The translations under genes and the position numbers were made by a program. A DNA stretch of 64,000 bases from Limnomonas spitsbergensis (taxonomy: Eukaryota; Chlorophyta; Chlorophyceae; Chlamydomonadales): positions 806,001-870,000 of the forward strand of contig JAYJMM010000066.1 in NCBI GenBank assembly GCA_037349105.1, given 5' to 3'. The notes beneath the pieces are model-generated. The model did not search any database, was not told the origin of the DNA, and worked only from the letters and a program-made list of their open reading frames with translations. Positions 11,128 to 23,058 of the stretch are shown one piece after another (position 1 is the stretch's first letter; each line of letters starts with the position of its first letter).

Positions 11128-14100
11128 TTAAATAAGTAAATGGATACAGGTTATGCAATTAAATTGAGGCAAGATCTGTAAGCTATTGGAGGCATGTTCT
11201 GTCAGTAAATGGATGCATGATCTGTAAGTAATGGATACATGTTCTGCAATTAAATTGGTGCAAGATATGTGAGTTAATGGAAGCATGTTAAGTAAGTAAA
11301 TGGAGGCAATATCTGAAAGTAATGGATACATGTTATGCAATTAAATTAGGGCAATATCTGTAAGTTATTGGAGGCAGGTTAAGTAAGTAAATGGAGGCAA
11401 GATCTGTAAGTAATGAAGGCATGATCTGTAAGCTAATAAGGGCAAATACTGTAAGTTAATGGAGGCAAGATATGTAAGTAAATGGAGGCTGGTTCATTAA
11501 TTCAATGTAGACAGTATATGTAAGGTAATGGAGGCATGTTCTGTCAGTAAATGGATGCATGATCTGTAAGTAATGGATGCAGGTTCTACAATTAAATTGG
11601 GGCAAGATATGCAATATATTGGAGGCAAGTTTAGTACGTAAATGGAGGCAAGATCTGTAAGTAATGGATACATGTTATGCAATTAAATTGGGGGAAGTTA
11701 TGTAAGTTATTGGAGGCAGGTTAAGTAAGTAAATGGAGGCAAGATCTGTAAGTAATGGAGGCACGATATGTAAGATAATAAAGGCAAATACAGTAAGTTA
11801 ATGGAGGCAAGATATGTAAGTAAATGGAGGCTGGTTCAGTAATTCAATGGAGACATGATCTGTAATTTAATGGAGGCATGTTCTGTCAGTAAATGGATGC
11901 ATGATCTGTAAGTAATGGATACCGGTTATGCAATTAAATTGGGGCAAGATCTGTAAGTTTTTGGAGGCAGGTTAAGTAAGTAAATGGAGGCAAGATCTGT
12001 AAGTAATGGAGGCCTGATATGTAAGATAATAAAGGCAAATACTGTAAGTTAATGGAGGCAAGATATGTAAGTAAATGGAGGATGGTTCAATAATGAAATG
12101 GAGGCAAGATCTGTAAGTTAATGGAGGCATGTTTTGTCAGTAAATGGATGCATGATCTGTAAGTAATGGATACATGTTCTGCAATTACATTGGGGCAAGA
12201 TATGTAATCTATTGGAGGCAAGTTTAGTAAGTAAATAGAGGCAAGATCTGTAAGTAATGGATACATGTTATGCAATTAAATTGGTGCAAGATATGTAAGT
12301 TAATGGAGGCAGGTTAAGTAAGTAAATGGAGGCAAGATCTGTAAGTAATGGATACTTGTTCTGCAATTAAATTGGGGCAATATCTGTAACTTAATGGAGA
12401 CACGTTAAGTAGAAAAATGGAGGCAAGATCTGTAAGTAATGGAGGCATGATATGTAAGCTAATAAAGGCAAATACTGTAAGTTAATGCAAACAAGATATG
12501 TAAGTAAATGGAGGCTGGTTCAGTAATTCAATGGAGACAGGATCTGTAATTCAATGGAGGCGTGTTCTGTCAGTAAATGGATGCAGGATCTGTAAGTAAT
12601 GGATACCGGTTTTGCAATTAAATTGGGGCAAGATCTGTAAGTTATTGGAGTCAGGTTAAGTAAGTAAATGGATGCAAGATCTGTAAGTAATGGAGGCATG
12701 ATATGTAAGATAATAAAGGCAAATACTGTAAGTTAATGGAGGCAAGATATGTAAGTAAATGGAGGCTGGTTCAGTAATTCAATGGAGACATAATCTGTAA
12801 GTTAATGGAGGCATGTTCTATCACTAAATGGATGCATGATCTGTAAGTAATGGATACCGGTTATGCAATTAAATTGGGGCAAGATATGTAATCTATTGGA
12901 GGCAAGTTTAGTAAGTAAATGGAGGCAAGATCTGTAAGTAATGGCGGCATGATATGTAAGATAATAAAGGCAAATACTGTAAGTTAATGGAGGCAAGATA
13001 TGTAAGTAAATGGAGGCTGGTTCAGTAATTTAATGGAGACAGGATATGTAAGTTAATGGAGGCATGTTTTGTCAGTAAATGGATGCATGATCTGTAAGTA
13101 ATGGATACATGTTCTGCAATTACATTGGGGCAAGATATGTAATCTATTGGAGGCAAGTTTAGTACGTAAATGGAGGCAAGATCTGTAAGTAATGGATACA
13201 TGTTATGCAATTAAATTGGGGGAAGATATGTAAGTTATTGGAGGCAGGTTAAGTAAGTAAATGGAGGCAAGATCTGTAAGTAATGGAGGCATGATATGTA
13301 AGATACTAAAGGCAAATACAGTACGTTCATGGAGGCAAGATATGTAAGTAAATGGAGGCTGGTTCAGTAATTCAATGGAGACATGATCTGTAATTTAATG
13401 GAGGCATGTTCTGTCAGTAAATGGAGGCATGATCTGTAAGTAATGGATACATGTTCTGCAATTAAATTGGGGCAAGTTCTGTTAGTTAATGGAGACAAGT
13501 TAAGTAAGTAAATGGATACAGGTTATGCAATTAAATTGAGGCAAGATCTGTAAGCTATTGGAGGCATGTTCTGTCAGTAAATGGATGCAGGATCTGTAAG
13601 TAATGGATACATGTTCTGCAATTAAATTGGTGCAAGATATATAAGTTTATGGAAGCATGTTAAGTAAGTAAATGGAGGCAAGATCTGTAAGTATTGGATA
13701 CATGTTCTGCAATTAAATTGGGGCAATATCTGTAAGTTAATGGAGACAAGTTAAGTAAGTAAATGGAGGCAAGATCTGTAAGTAATGGAGGCATGATATG
13801 TAAGATAATAAAGGCAAATACTGTAAGTTAATGGAGGCAAGATATGTAAGTAAATGGAGGCTGGTTCAGTAATTCAATGGAGACAGGATCTGTAATTCAA
13901 TGGAGGCGTGTTCTGTCAGTAAATGGATGCAGGATCTGTAAGTAATGGATACCGGTTATGCAATTAAATTGGGGCAAGATCTGTAAGTTATTGGAGGCAG
14001 GTTAAGTAAGTAAATGGAGGCAAGATCTGTAAGTAATGGAGGCATGATATGTAAGATAATAAAGGCAAATACTGTAAGTTAATGGAGGCAAGATATGTAA

Positions 14101-14457
14101 GTAAATGGAGGCTGGTTCAGTAATTCAATGGAGACAGTATATGTAAGTTAATGGAGGCATGTTCTGTCAGTAAATGGATGCATGATCTGTAAGTAATGGA
14201 TACCGGTTATGCAATTAAATTGGGGCAAGATATGTAATCTATTGGAGGCAAGTTTAGTAAGTAAATGGAGGCAAGATATGTAAGTAATGGAGGCATGATA
14301 TGTAAGATAATAAAGGCAAATACTTTAAGTTAATGGAGGCAAGATATGTAAGTAAATGAAGGCTGGTTCAATAGTTAAATGGAGGCAAGATCTGTAAGTA
14401 ATGGATACATGTTCTGCAATTAAATTGGGGCAAGTTCTTTAAGTTAATGGAGACAAG
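11128..14457 (+). repeat. 3,330 bp simple super-unit: single head plus b module and tail
   Basis: Consists of a 573 bp head (11128-11700) followed by the canonical 2,757 bp b-plus-tail block (11701-14457). It lacks both the 707 bp head duplication and the 1,870 bp a-module seen in A units. 3,330 + 707 + 1,870 equals 5,907, the exact A length. This makes it the best candidate in the window for the layout from which A arose, although loss of both modules from an A unit is equally possible arithmetically. It is part of a 4,835 bp tandem repetition: landmarks at 6662, 7252, 7967, 8187 and 9623 all recur 4,835 bp downstream. Confidence 0.85.
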
Positions 14458-16122
14458 TTAAATAAGTAAATGGATACAGGTTATGCAATTAAATTGAGGC
14501 AAGATCTGTAAGCTATTGGAGGCATGTTCTGTCAGTAAATGGATGCATGATCTGTAAGTAATGGATACATGTTCTGCAATTAAATTGGTGCAAGATATGT
14601 GAGTTAATGGAAGCATGTTAAGTAAGTAAATGGAGGCAATATCTGAAAGTAATGGATACATGTTATGCAATTAAATTAGGGCAATATCTGTAAGTTATTG
14701 GAGGCAGGTTAAGTAAGTAAATGGAGGCAAGATCTGTAAGTAATGAAGGCATGATCTGTAAGCTAATAAGGGCAAATACTGTAAGTTAATGGAGGCAAGA
14801 TATGTAAGTAAATGGAGGCTGGTTCATTAATTCAATGTAGACAGTATATGTAAGGTAATGGAGGCATGTTCTGTCAGTAAATGGATGCATGATATGTAAG
14901 TAATGGATACCGGTTATGCAATTAAATTGGGGCAAGATATGTAATCTATTGGAGGCAAGTTTAGTAAGTAAATGGAGGCAAGATCTGTAAGTAATGGAGG
15001 CATGATATGTAAGATAATAAAGGCAAATACTTTAAGTTAATGGAGGCAAGATATGTAAGTAAATGAAGGCTGGTTCAATAATTAAATGGAGGCAAGATCT
15101 GTAAGTAATGGATACATGTTCTGCAATTAAATTGGGGCAAGTTCTGTTAGTTAATGGAGACAAGTTAAGTAAGTAAATGGATACAGGTTATGCAATTAAA
15201 TTGAGGCAAGATCTGTAAGCTATTGGAGGCATGTTCTGTCAGTAAATGGATGCAGGATCTGTAAGTAATGGATACATGTTCTGCAATTAAATTGGTGCAA
15301 GATATATAAGTTTATGGAAGCATGTTAAGTAAGTAAATGGAGGCAAGATCTGTAAGTATTGGATACATGTTCTGCAATTAAATTGGGGCAATATCTGTAA
15401 GTTAATGGAGACAAGTTAAGTAAGTAAATGGAGGCAAGATCTGTAAGTAATGGAGGCATGATATGTAAGATAATAAAGGCAAATACTGTAAGTTAATGGA
15501 GGCAAGATATGTAAGTAAATGGAGGCTGGTTCAGTAATTCAATGGAGACAGGATCTGTAATTCAATGGAGGCGTGTTCTGTCAGTAAATGGATGCAGGAT
15601 CTGTAAGTAATGGATACCGGTTATGCAATTAAATTGGGGCAAGATCTGTAAGTTATTGGAGGCAGGTTAAGTAAGTAAATGGAGGCAAGATCTGTAAGTA
15701 ATGGAGGCATGATATGTAAGATAATAAAGGCAAATACTGTAAGTTAATGGAGGCAAGATATGTAAGTAAATGGAGGCTGGTTCAGTAATTCAATGGAGAC
15801 AGTATATGTAAGTTAATGGAGGCATGTTCTGTCAGTAAATGGATGCATGATCTGTAAGTAATGGATACCGGTTATGCAATTAAATTGGGGCAAGATATGT
15901 AATCTATTGGAGGCAAGTTTAGTAAGTAAATGGAGGCAAGATATGTAAGTAATGGAGGCATGATATGTAAGATAATAAAGGCAAATACTTTAAGTTAATG
16001 GAGGCAAGATATGTAAGTAAATGGAGGATGGTTCAATAATGAAATGGAGGCAAGATCTGTAAGTAATGGATACATGTTCTGCAATTAAATTGGGGCAAGT
16101 TCTTTAAGTTAATGGAGACAAG
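14458..16122 (+). repeat. 1,665 bp unit with direct head-to-tail junction
   Basis: Starts like other heads at the TTAAATAAG landmark. Near 15131-15150 it passes directly into the tail (TTCTGTTAGTTAATGG follows GCAATTAAATTGGGGCAAG) instead of reaching a second head landmark. Through about 15170 it is the partner of 9623-10340 in the 4,835 bp repetition; after that the two diverge. It is 160 bp (7 monomers) longer than the 1,505 bp unit. At 16021-16045 it carries GGATGGTTCAATAATGAAATG, a variant otherwise confined to the 1.87 kb modules. Confidence 0.8.
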
Positions 16123-19100
16123 TTAAATAAGTAAATGGATACAGGTTATGCAATTAAATTGAGGCAAGATCTGTAAGCTATTGGAGGCATGTTCTGTCAG
16201 TAAATGGATGCATGATCTGTAAGTAATGGATACATGTTCTGCAATTAAATTGGTGCAAGATATGTGAGTTAATGGAAGCATGTTAAGTAAGTAAATGGAG
16301 GCAATATCTGAAAGTAATGGATACATGTTATGCAATTAAATTAGGGCAATATCTGTAAGTTATTGGAGGCAGGTTAAGTAAGTAAATGGAGGCAAGATCT
16401 GTAAGTAATGAAGGCATGATCTGTAAGCTAATAAGGGCAAATACTGTAAGTTAATGGAGGCAAGATATGTAAGTAAATGGAGGCTGGTTCATTAATTCAA
16501 TGTAGACAGTATATGTAAGGTAATGGAGGCATGTTCTGTCAGTAAATGGATGCATGATATGTAAGTAATGGATACCGGTTATGCAATTAAATTGGGGCAA
16601 GATATGTAATCTATTGGAGGCAAGTTTAGTAAGTAAATGGAGGCAAGATCTGTAAGTAATGGAGGCATGATATGTAAGATAATAAAGGCAAATACTTTAA
16701 GTTAATGGAGGCAAGATATGTAAGTAAATGAAGGCTGGTTCAATAATTAAATGGAGGCAAGATCTGTAAGTAATGGATACATGTTCTGCAATTAAATTGG
16801 GGCAAGTTCTTTAAGTTAATGGAGACAAGTTAAATAAGTAAATGGATACAGGTTATGCAATTAAATTGAGGCAAGATCTGTAAGCTATTGGAGGCATGTT
16901 CTGTCAGTAAATGGATGCATGATCTGTAAGTAATGGATACATGTTCTGCAATTAAATTGGTGCAAGATATGTGAGTTAATGGAAGCATGTTAAGTAAGTA
17001 AATGGAGGCAATATCTGAAAGTAATGGATACATGTTATGCAATTAAATTAGGGCAATATCTGTAAGTTATTGGAGGCAGGTTAAGTAAGTAAATGGAGGC
17101 AAGATCTGTAAGTAATGAAGGCATGATCTGTAAGCTAATAAGGGCAAATACTGTAAGTTAATGGAGGCAAGATATGTAAGTAAATGGAGGATGGTTCATT
17201 AATTCAATGTAGACAGGATATGTAAGGTAATGGAGGCATGTTCTGTCAGTAAATGGATGCATGATCTGTAAGTAATGGATGCAGGTTCTGCAATTAAATT
17301 GGGGCAAGATATGCAATATATTGGAGGCAAGTTTAGTACGTAAATGGAGGCAAGATCTGTAAGTAATGGATACATGTTATGCAATTAAATTGGGGGAAGT
17401 TATGTTAGTTATTGGAGGCAGGTTAAGTAAGTAAATGGAGGCAAGATCTGTAAGTAATGGAGGCATGATATGTAAGATAATAAAGGCAAATACAGTAAGT
17501 TAATGGAGGCAAGATATGTAAGTAAATGGAGGCTGGTTCAGTAATTCAATGGAGACATGATCTGTAATTTAATGGAGGCATGTTCTGTCAGTAAATGGAT
17601 GCATGATCTGTAAGTAATGGATACCGGTTATGCAATTAAATTGGGGCAAGATCTGTAAGTTTTTGGAGGCAGGTTAAGTAAGTAAATGGAGGCAAGATCT
17701 GTAAGTAATGGAGGCCTGATATGTAAGATAATAAAGGCAAATACTGTAAGTTAATGGAGGCAAGATATGTAAGTAAATGGAGGATGGTTCAATAATGAAA
17801 TGGAGGCAAGATCTGTAAGTTAATGGAGGCATGTTTTGTCAGTAAATGGATGCATGATCTGAAAGTAATGGATACATGTTCTGCAATTACATTGGGGCAA
17901 GATATGTAATCTATTGGAGGCAAGTTTAGTAAGTAAATAGAGGTAAGATCTGTAAGTAATGGATACATGTTATGCAATTAAATTGGTGCAAGATATGTAA
18001 GTTAATGGAGGCAGGTTAAGTAAGTAAATGGAGGCAAGATCTGTAAGTAATGGATACATGTTCTGCAATTAAATTGGGGCAATATCTGTAAGTTAATGGA
18101 GACACGTTAAGTAAGTAAATGGAGGCAAGATCTGTAAGTAATGGAGGCATGATATGTAAGCTAATAAAGGCAAATACTGTAAGTTAATGCAAACAAGATA
18201 TGTAAGTAAATGGAGGCTGGTTCAGTAATTCAATGGAGACAGGATATGTAATTCAATGGAGGCGTGTTCTGTCAGTAAATGGATGCAGGATCTGTAAGTA
18301 ATGGATACCGGTTTTGCAATTAAATTGGGGCAAGATCTGTAAGTTATTGGAGTCAGGTTAAGTAAGTAAATGGATGCAAGATCTGTAAGTAATGGAGGCA
18401 TGATATGTAAGATAATAAAGGCAAATACTGTAAGTTAATGGAGGCAAGATATGTAAGTAAATGGAGGCTGGTTCAGTAATTCAATGGAGACATAATCTGT
18501 AAGTTAATGGAGGCATGTTCTATCACTAAATGGATGCATGATCTGTAAGTAATGGATACCGGTTATGCAATTAAATTGGGGCAAGATATGTAATCTATTG
18601 GAGGCAAGTTTAGTAAGTAAATGGAGGCAAGATCTGTAAGTAATGGAGGCATGATATGTAAGATAATAAAGGCAAATACTGTAAGTTAATGGAGGCAAGA
18701 TATGTAAGTAAATGGAGGCTGGTTCAGTAATTTAATGGAGACAGGATATGTAAGTTAATGGAGGCATGTTTTGTCAGTAAATGGATGCATGATCTGTAAG
18801 TAATGGATACATGTTCTGCAATTACATTGGGGCAAGATATGTAATCTATTGGAGGCAAGTTAAGTACGTAAATGGAGGCAAGATCTGTAAGTAATGGATA
18901 CATGTTATGCAATTAAATTGGGGCAATATCTGTAAGTTATTGGAGGCAGGTTAAGTAAGTAAATGGAGGCAAGATCTGTCAGTAATGAAGGCATGATCTG
19001 TAAGCTAATAAGGGCAAATACTGTAAGTTAATAGAGGCAAGATATGTAAGTAAATGGAGGCTGGTTCATTAATTCAATGTAGACAGTATATGTAAGGTAA

Positions 19101-21778
19101 TGGAGGCATGTTCTGTCAGTAAATGGATGCATGATCTGTAAGTAATGGATGCAGGTTCTACAATTAAATTGGGGCAAGATATGCAATATATTGGAGGCAA
19201 GTTTAGTACGTAAATGGAGGCAAGATCTGTAAGTAATGGATACATGTTATGCAATTAAATTGGGGGAAGTTATGTAAGTTATTGGAGGCAGGTTAAGTAA
19301 GTAAATGGAGGCAAGATCTGTAAGTAATGGAGGCACGATATGTAAGATAATAAAGGCAAATACAGTAAGTTAATGGAGGCAAGATATGTAAGTAAATGGA
19401 GGCTGGTTCAGTAATTCAATGGAGACATGATCTGTAATTTAATGGAGGCATGTTCTGTCAGTAAATGGATGCATGATCTGTAAGTAATGGATACCGGTTA
19501 TGCAATTAAATTGGGGCAAGATCTGTAAGTTTTTGGAGGCAGGTTAAGTAAGTAAATGGAGGCAAGATCTGTAAGTAATGGAGGCCTGATATGTAAGATA
19601 ATAAAGGCAAATACTGTAAGTTAATGGAGGCAAGATATGTAAGTAAATGGAGGATGGTTCAATAATGAAATGGAGGCAAGATCTGTAAGTTAATGGAGGC
19701 ATGTTTTGTCAGTAAATGGATGCATGATCTGTAAGTAATGGATACATGTTCTGCAATTACATTGGGGCAAGATATGTAATCTATTGGAGGCAAGTTTAGT
19801 AAGTAAATAGAGGCAAGATCTGTAAGTAATGGATACATGTTATGCAATTAAATTGGTGCAAGATATGTAAGTTAATGGAGGCAGGTTAAGTAAGTAAATG
19901 GAGGCAAGATCTGTAAGTAATGGATACATGTTCTGCAATTAAATTGGGGCAATATCTGTAAGTTAATGGAGACACGTTAAGTAGAAAAATGGAGGCAAGA
20001 TCTGTAAGTAATGGAGGCATGATATGTAAGCTAATAAAGGCAAATACTGTAAGTTAATGCAAACAAGATATGTAAGTAAATGGAGGCTGGTTCAGTAATT
20101 CAATGGAGACAGGATCTGTAATTCAATGGAGGCGTGTTCTGTCAGTAAATGGATGCAGGATCTGTAAGTAATGGATACCGGTTTTGCAATTAAATTGGGG
20201 CAAGATCTGTAAGTTATTGGAGTCAGGTTAAGTAAGTAAATGGATGCAAGATCTGTAAGTAATGGAGGCATGATATGTAAGATAATAAAGGCATATACTG
20301 TAAGTTAATGGAGGCAAGATATGTAAGTAAATGGAGGCTGGTTCAGTAATTCAATGGAGACATAATCTGTAAGTTAATGGAGGCATGTTCTATCACTAAA
20401 TGGATGCATGATCTGTAAGTAATGGATACCGGTTATGCAATTAAATTGGGGCAAGATATGTAATCTATTGGAGGCAAGTTTAGTAAGTAAATGGAGGCAA
20501 GATCTGTAAGTAATGGCGGCATGATATGTAAGATAATAAAGGCAAATACTGTAAGTTAATGGAGGCAAGATATGTAAGTAAATGGAGGCTGGTTCAGTAA
20601 TTTAATGGAGACAGGATATGTAAGTTAATGGAGGCATGTTTTGTCAGTAAATGGATGCATGATCTGTAAGTAATGGATACATGTTCTGCAATTACATGGG
20701 GGCAAGATATGTAATCTATTGGAGGCAAGTTTAGTACGTAAATGGAGGCAAGATCTGTAAGTAATGGATACATGTTATGCAATTAAATTGGGGGAAGATA
20801 TGTAAGTTATTGGAGGCAGGTTAAGTAAGTAAATGGAGGCAAGATCTGTAAGTAATGGAGGCATGATATGTAAGATACTAAAGGCAAATACAGTACGTTC
20901 ATGGAGGCAAGATATGTAAGTAAATGGAGGCTGGTTCAGTAATTCAATGGAGACATGATCTGTAATTTAATGGAGGCATGTTCTGTCAGTAAATGGAGGC
21001 ATGATCTGTAAGTAATGGATACATGTTCTGCAATTAAATTGGGGCAAGTTCTGTTAGTTAATGGAGACAAGTTAAGTAAGTAAATGGATACAGGTTATGC
21101 AATTAAATTGAGGCAAGATCTGTAAGCTATTGGAGGCATGTTCTGTCAGTAAATGGATGCAGGATCTGTAAGTAATGGATACATGTTCTGCAATTAAATT
21201 GGTGCAAGATATATAAGTTTATGGAAGCATGTTAAGTAAGTAAATGGAGGCAAGATCTGTAAGTAATGGATACATGTTCTGCACTTAAATTGGGGCAATA
21301 TCTGTAAGTTAATGGAGGCAAGTTTAGTAAGTAAATAGAGGTAAGATCTGTAAGTAATGGAGGCATGATATGTAAGATAATAAAGGCAAATACTGTAAGT
21401 TAATGGAGGCAAGATATGTAAGTAAATGGAGGCTGGTTCAGTTATTCAATGGAGACAGGATCTGTAATTCAATGGAGGCGTGTTCTGTCAGTAAATGGAT
21501 GCAGGATGTGTAAGTAATGGATACCGGTTATGCAATTAAATTGGGGCAAGATCTGTAAGTTATTGGAGGCAGGTTAAGTAAGTAAATGGAGGCAAGATCT
21601 GTAAGTAATGGAGGCATGATATGTAAGATAATAAAGGCAAATACTTTAAGTTAATGGAGGCAAGATATGTAAGTAAATGAAGGCTGGTTCAATAATTAAA
21701 TGGAGGCAAGATCTGTAAGTAATGGATACATGTTCTGCAATTAAATTGGGGCAATATCTGTAAGTTAATGGAGACAAG
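16123..21778 (+). repeat. Super-unit 1, type A, 5,656 bp (one 11-mer short)
   Basis: Contains the 707 bp head pair (landmarks 16123 and 16830), a 573 bp head remainder, the a-module (17403-19272), the b module and the tail. It is exactly 251 bp shorter than the 5,907 bp A units because one 11-mer is missing near 21616-21648, where ATAATAAAGGCAAATACT runs straight into TTAAGTT. The a-module has the derived GAAAGTAATGG near 17870 and ATAGAGGTAAG near 17938, and the b module has GTAGAAAAATGG near 19981. A conversion-like patch lies at 21314-21352. Confidence 0.9.
21314..21352 (+). repeat. Conversion-like patch in super-unit 1 tail
   Basis: Where other tails read GGAGACAAGTTAAGTAAG and then AAATGGAGGCAAG, this one reads GGAGGCAAGTTTAGTAAG and then AAATAGAGGTAAG. 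The same combination, including the rare AGAGGTAAG base, occurs in the a-module of the same unit near 17920-17950. Flanking monomers are unchanged, which fits a short non-reciprocal transfer of one to two monomers. Convergent mutation would need several identical changes in a row. Confidence 0.75.
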
Positions 21779-23058
21779 TTAAATAAGTAAATGGATACAG
21801 GTTATGCAATTAAATTGAGGCAAGATCTGTAAGCTATTGGAGGCATGTTCTGTCAGTAAATGGATGCATGATCTGTAAGTAATGGATACATGTTCTGCAA
21901 TTAAATTGGTGCAAGATATGTGAGTTAATGGAAGCATGTTAAGTAAGTAAATGGAGGCAATATCTGAATGTAATGGATACATGTTATGCAATTAAATTAG
22001 GGCAATATCTGTAAGTTATTGGAGGCAGGTTAAGTAAGTAAATGGAGGCAAGATCTGTAAGTAATGAAGGCATGATCTGTAAGCTAATAAGGGCAAATAC
22101 TGTAAGTTAATGGAGGCAAGATATGTAAGTAAATGGAGGCTGGTTCATTAATTCAATGTAGACAGTATATGTAAGGTAATGGAGGCATGTTCTGTCAGTA
22201 AATGGATGCATGATATGTAAGTAATGGATACCGGTTATGCAATTAAATTGGGGCAAGATATGTAATCTATTGGAGGCAAGTTTAGTAAGTAAATGGAGGC
22301 AAGATCTGTAAGTAATGGAGGCATGATATGTAAGATAATAAAGGCAAATACTTTAAGTTAATGGAGGCAAGATATGTAAGTAAATGAAGGCTGGTTCAAT
22401 AATTAAATGGAGGCAAGATCTGTAAGTAATGGATACATGTTCTGCAATTAAATTGGGGCAAGTTCTTTAAGTTAATGGAGACAAGTTAAATAAGTAAATG
22501 GATACAGGTTATGCAATTAAATTGAGGCAAGATCTGTAAGCTATTGGAGGCATGTTCTGTCAGTAAATGGATGCATGATCTGTAAGTAATGGATACATGT
22601 TCTGCAATTAAATTGGTGCAAGATATGTGAGTTAATGGAAGCATGTTAAGTAAGTAAATGGAGGCAATATCTGAAAGTAATGGATACATGTTATGCAATT
22701 AAATTAGGGCAATATCTGTAAGTTATTGGAGGCAGGTTAAGTAAGTAAATGGAGGCAAGATCTGTAAGTAATGAAGGCATGATCTGTAAGCTAATAAGGG
22801 CAAATACTGTAAGTTAATGGAGGCAAGATATGTAAGTAAATGGAGGATGGTTCATTAATTCAATGTAGACAGGATATGTAAGGTAATGGAGGCATGTTCT
22901 GTCAGTAAATGGATGCATGATCTGTAAGTAATGGATGCAGGTTCTGCAATTAAATTGGGGCAAGATATGCAATATATTGGAGGCAAGTTTAGTACGTAAA
23001 TGGAGGCAAGATCTGTAAGTAATGGATACATGTTATGCAATTAAATTGGGGGAAGTTA
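21779..23058 (+). repeat. Example of the 707 bp head duplication
   Basis: In A, B and C units the landmark AGTTAAATAAGTAAATGG occurs twice, exactly 707 bp apart (21779 and 22486 here; the same spacing is seen in all twelve super-units). 707 bp equals 31 monomers (11 + 11 + 9). The two copies share the AAATTAGGGCAATATCTG and CTAATAAGGGC run. They then diverge near 22210 and 22920: copy 1 goes to GATATGTAAGTAATGGATACC and copy 2 to GATCTGTAAGTAATGGATGC. Simpler units at 9623-16122 have only one head, so the duplication is specific to the super-unit lineage. Confidence 0.88.
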
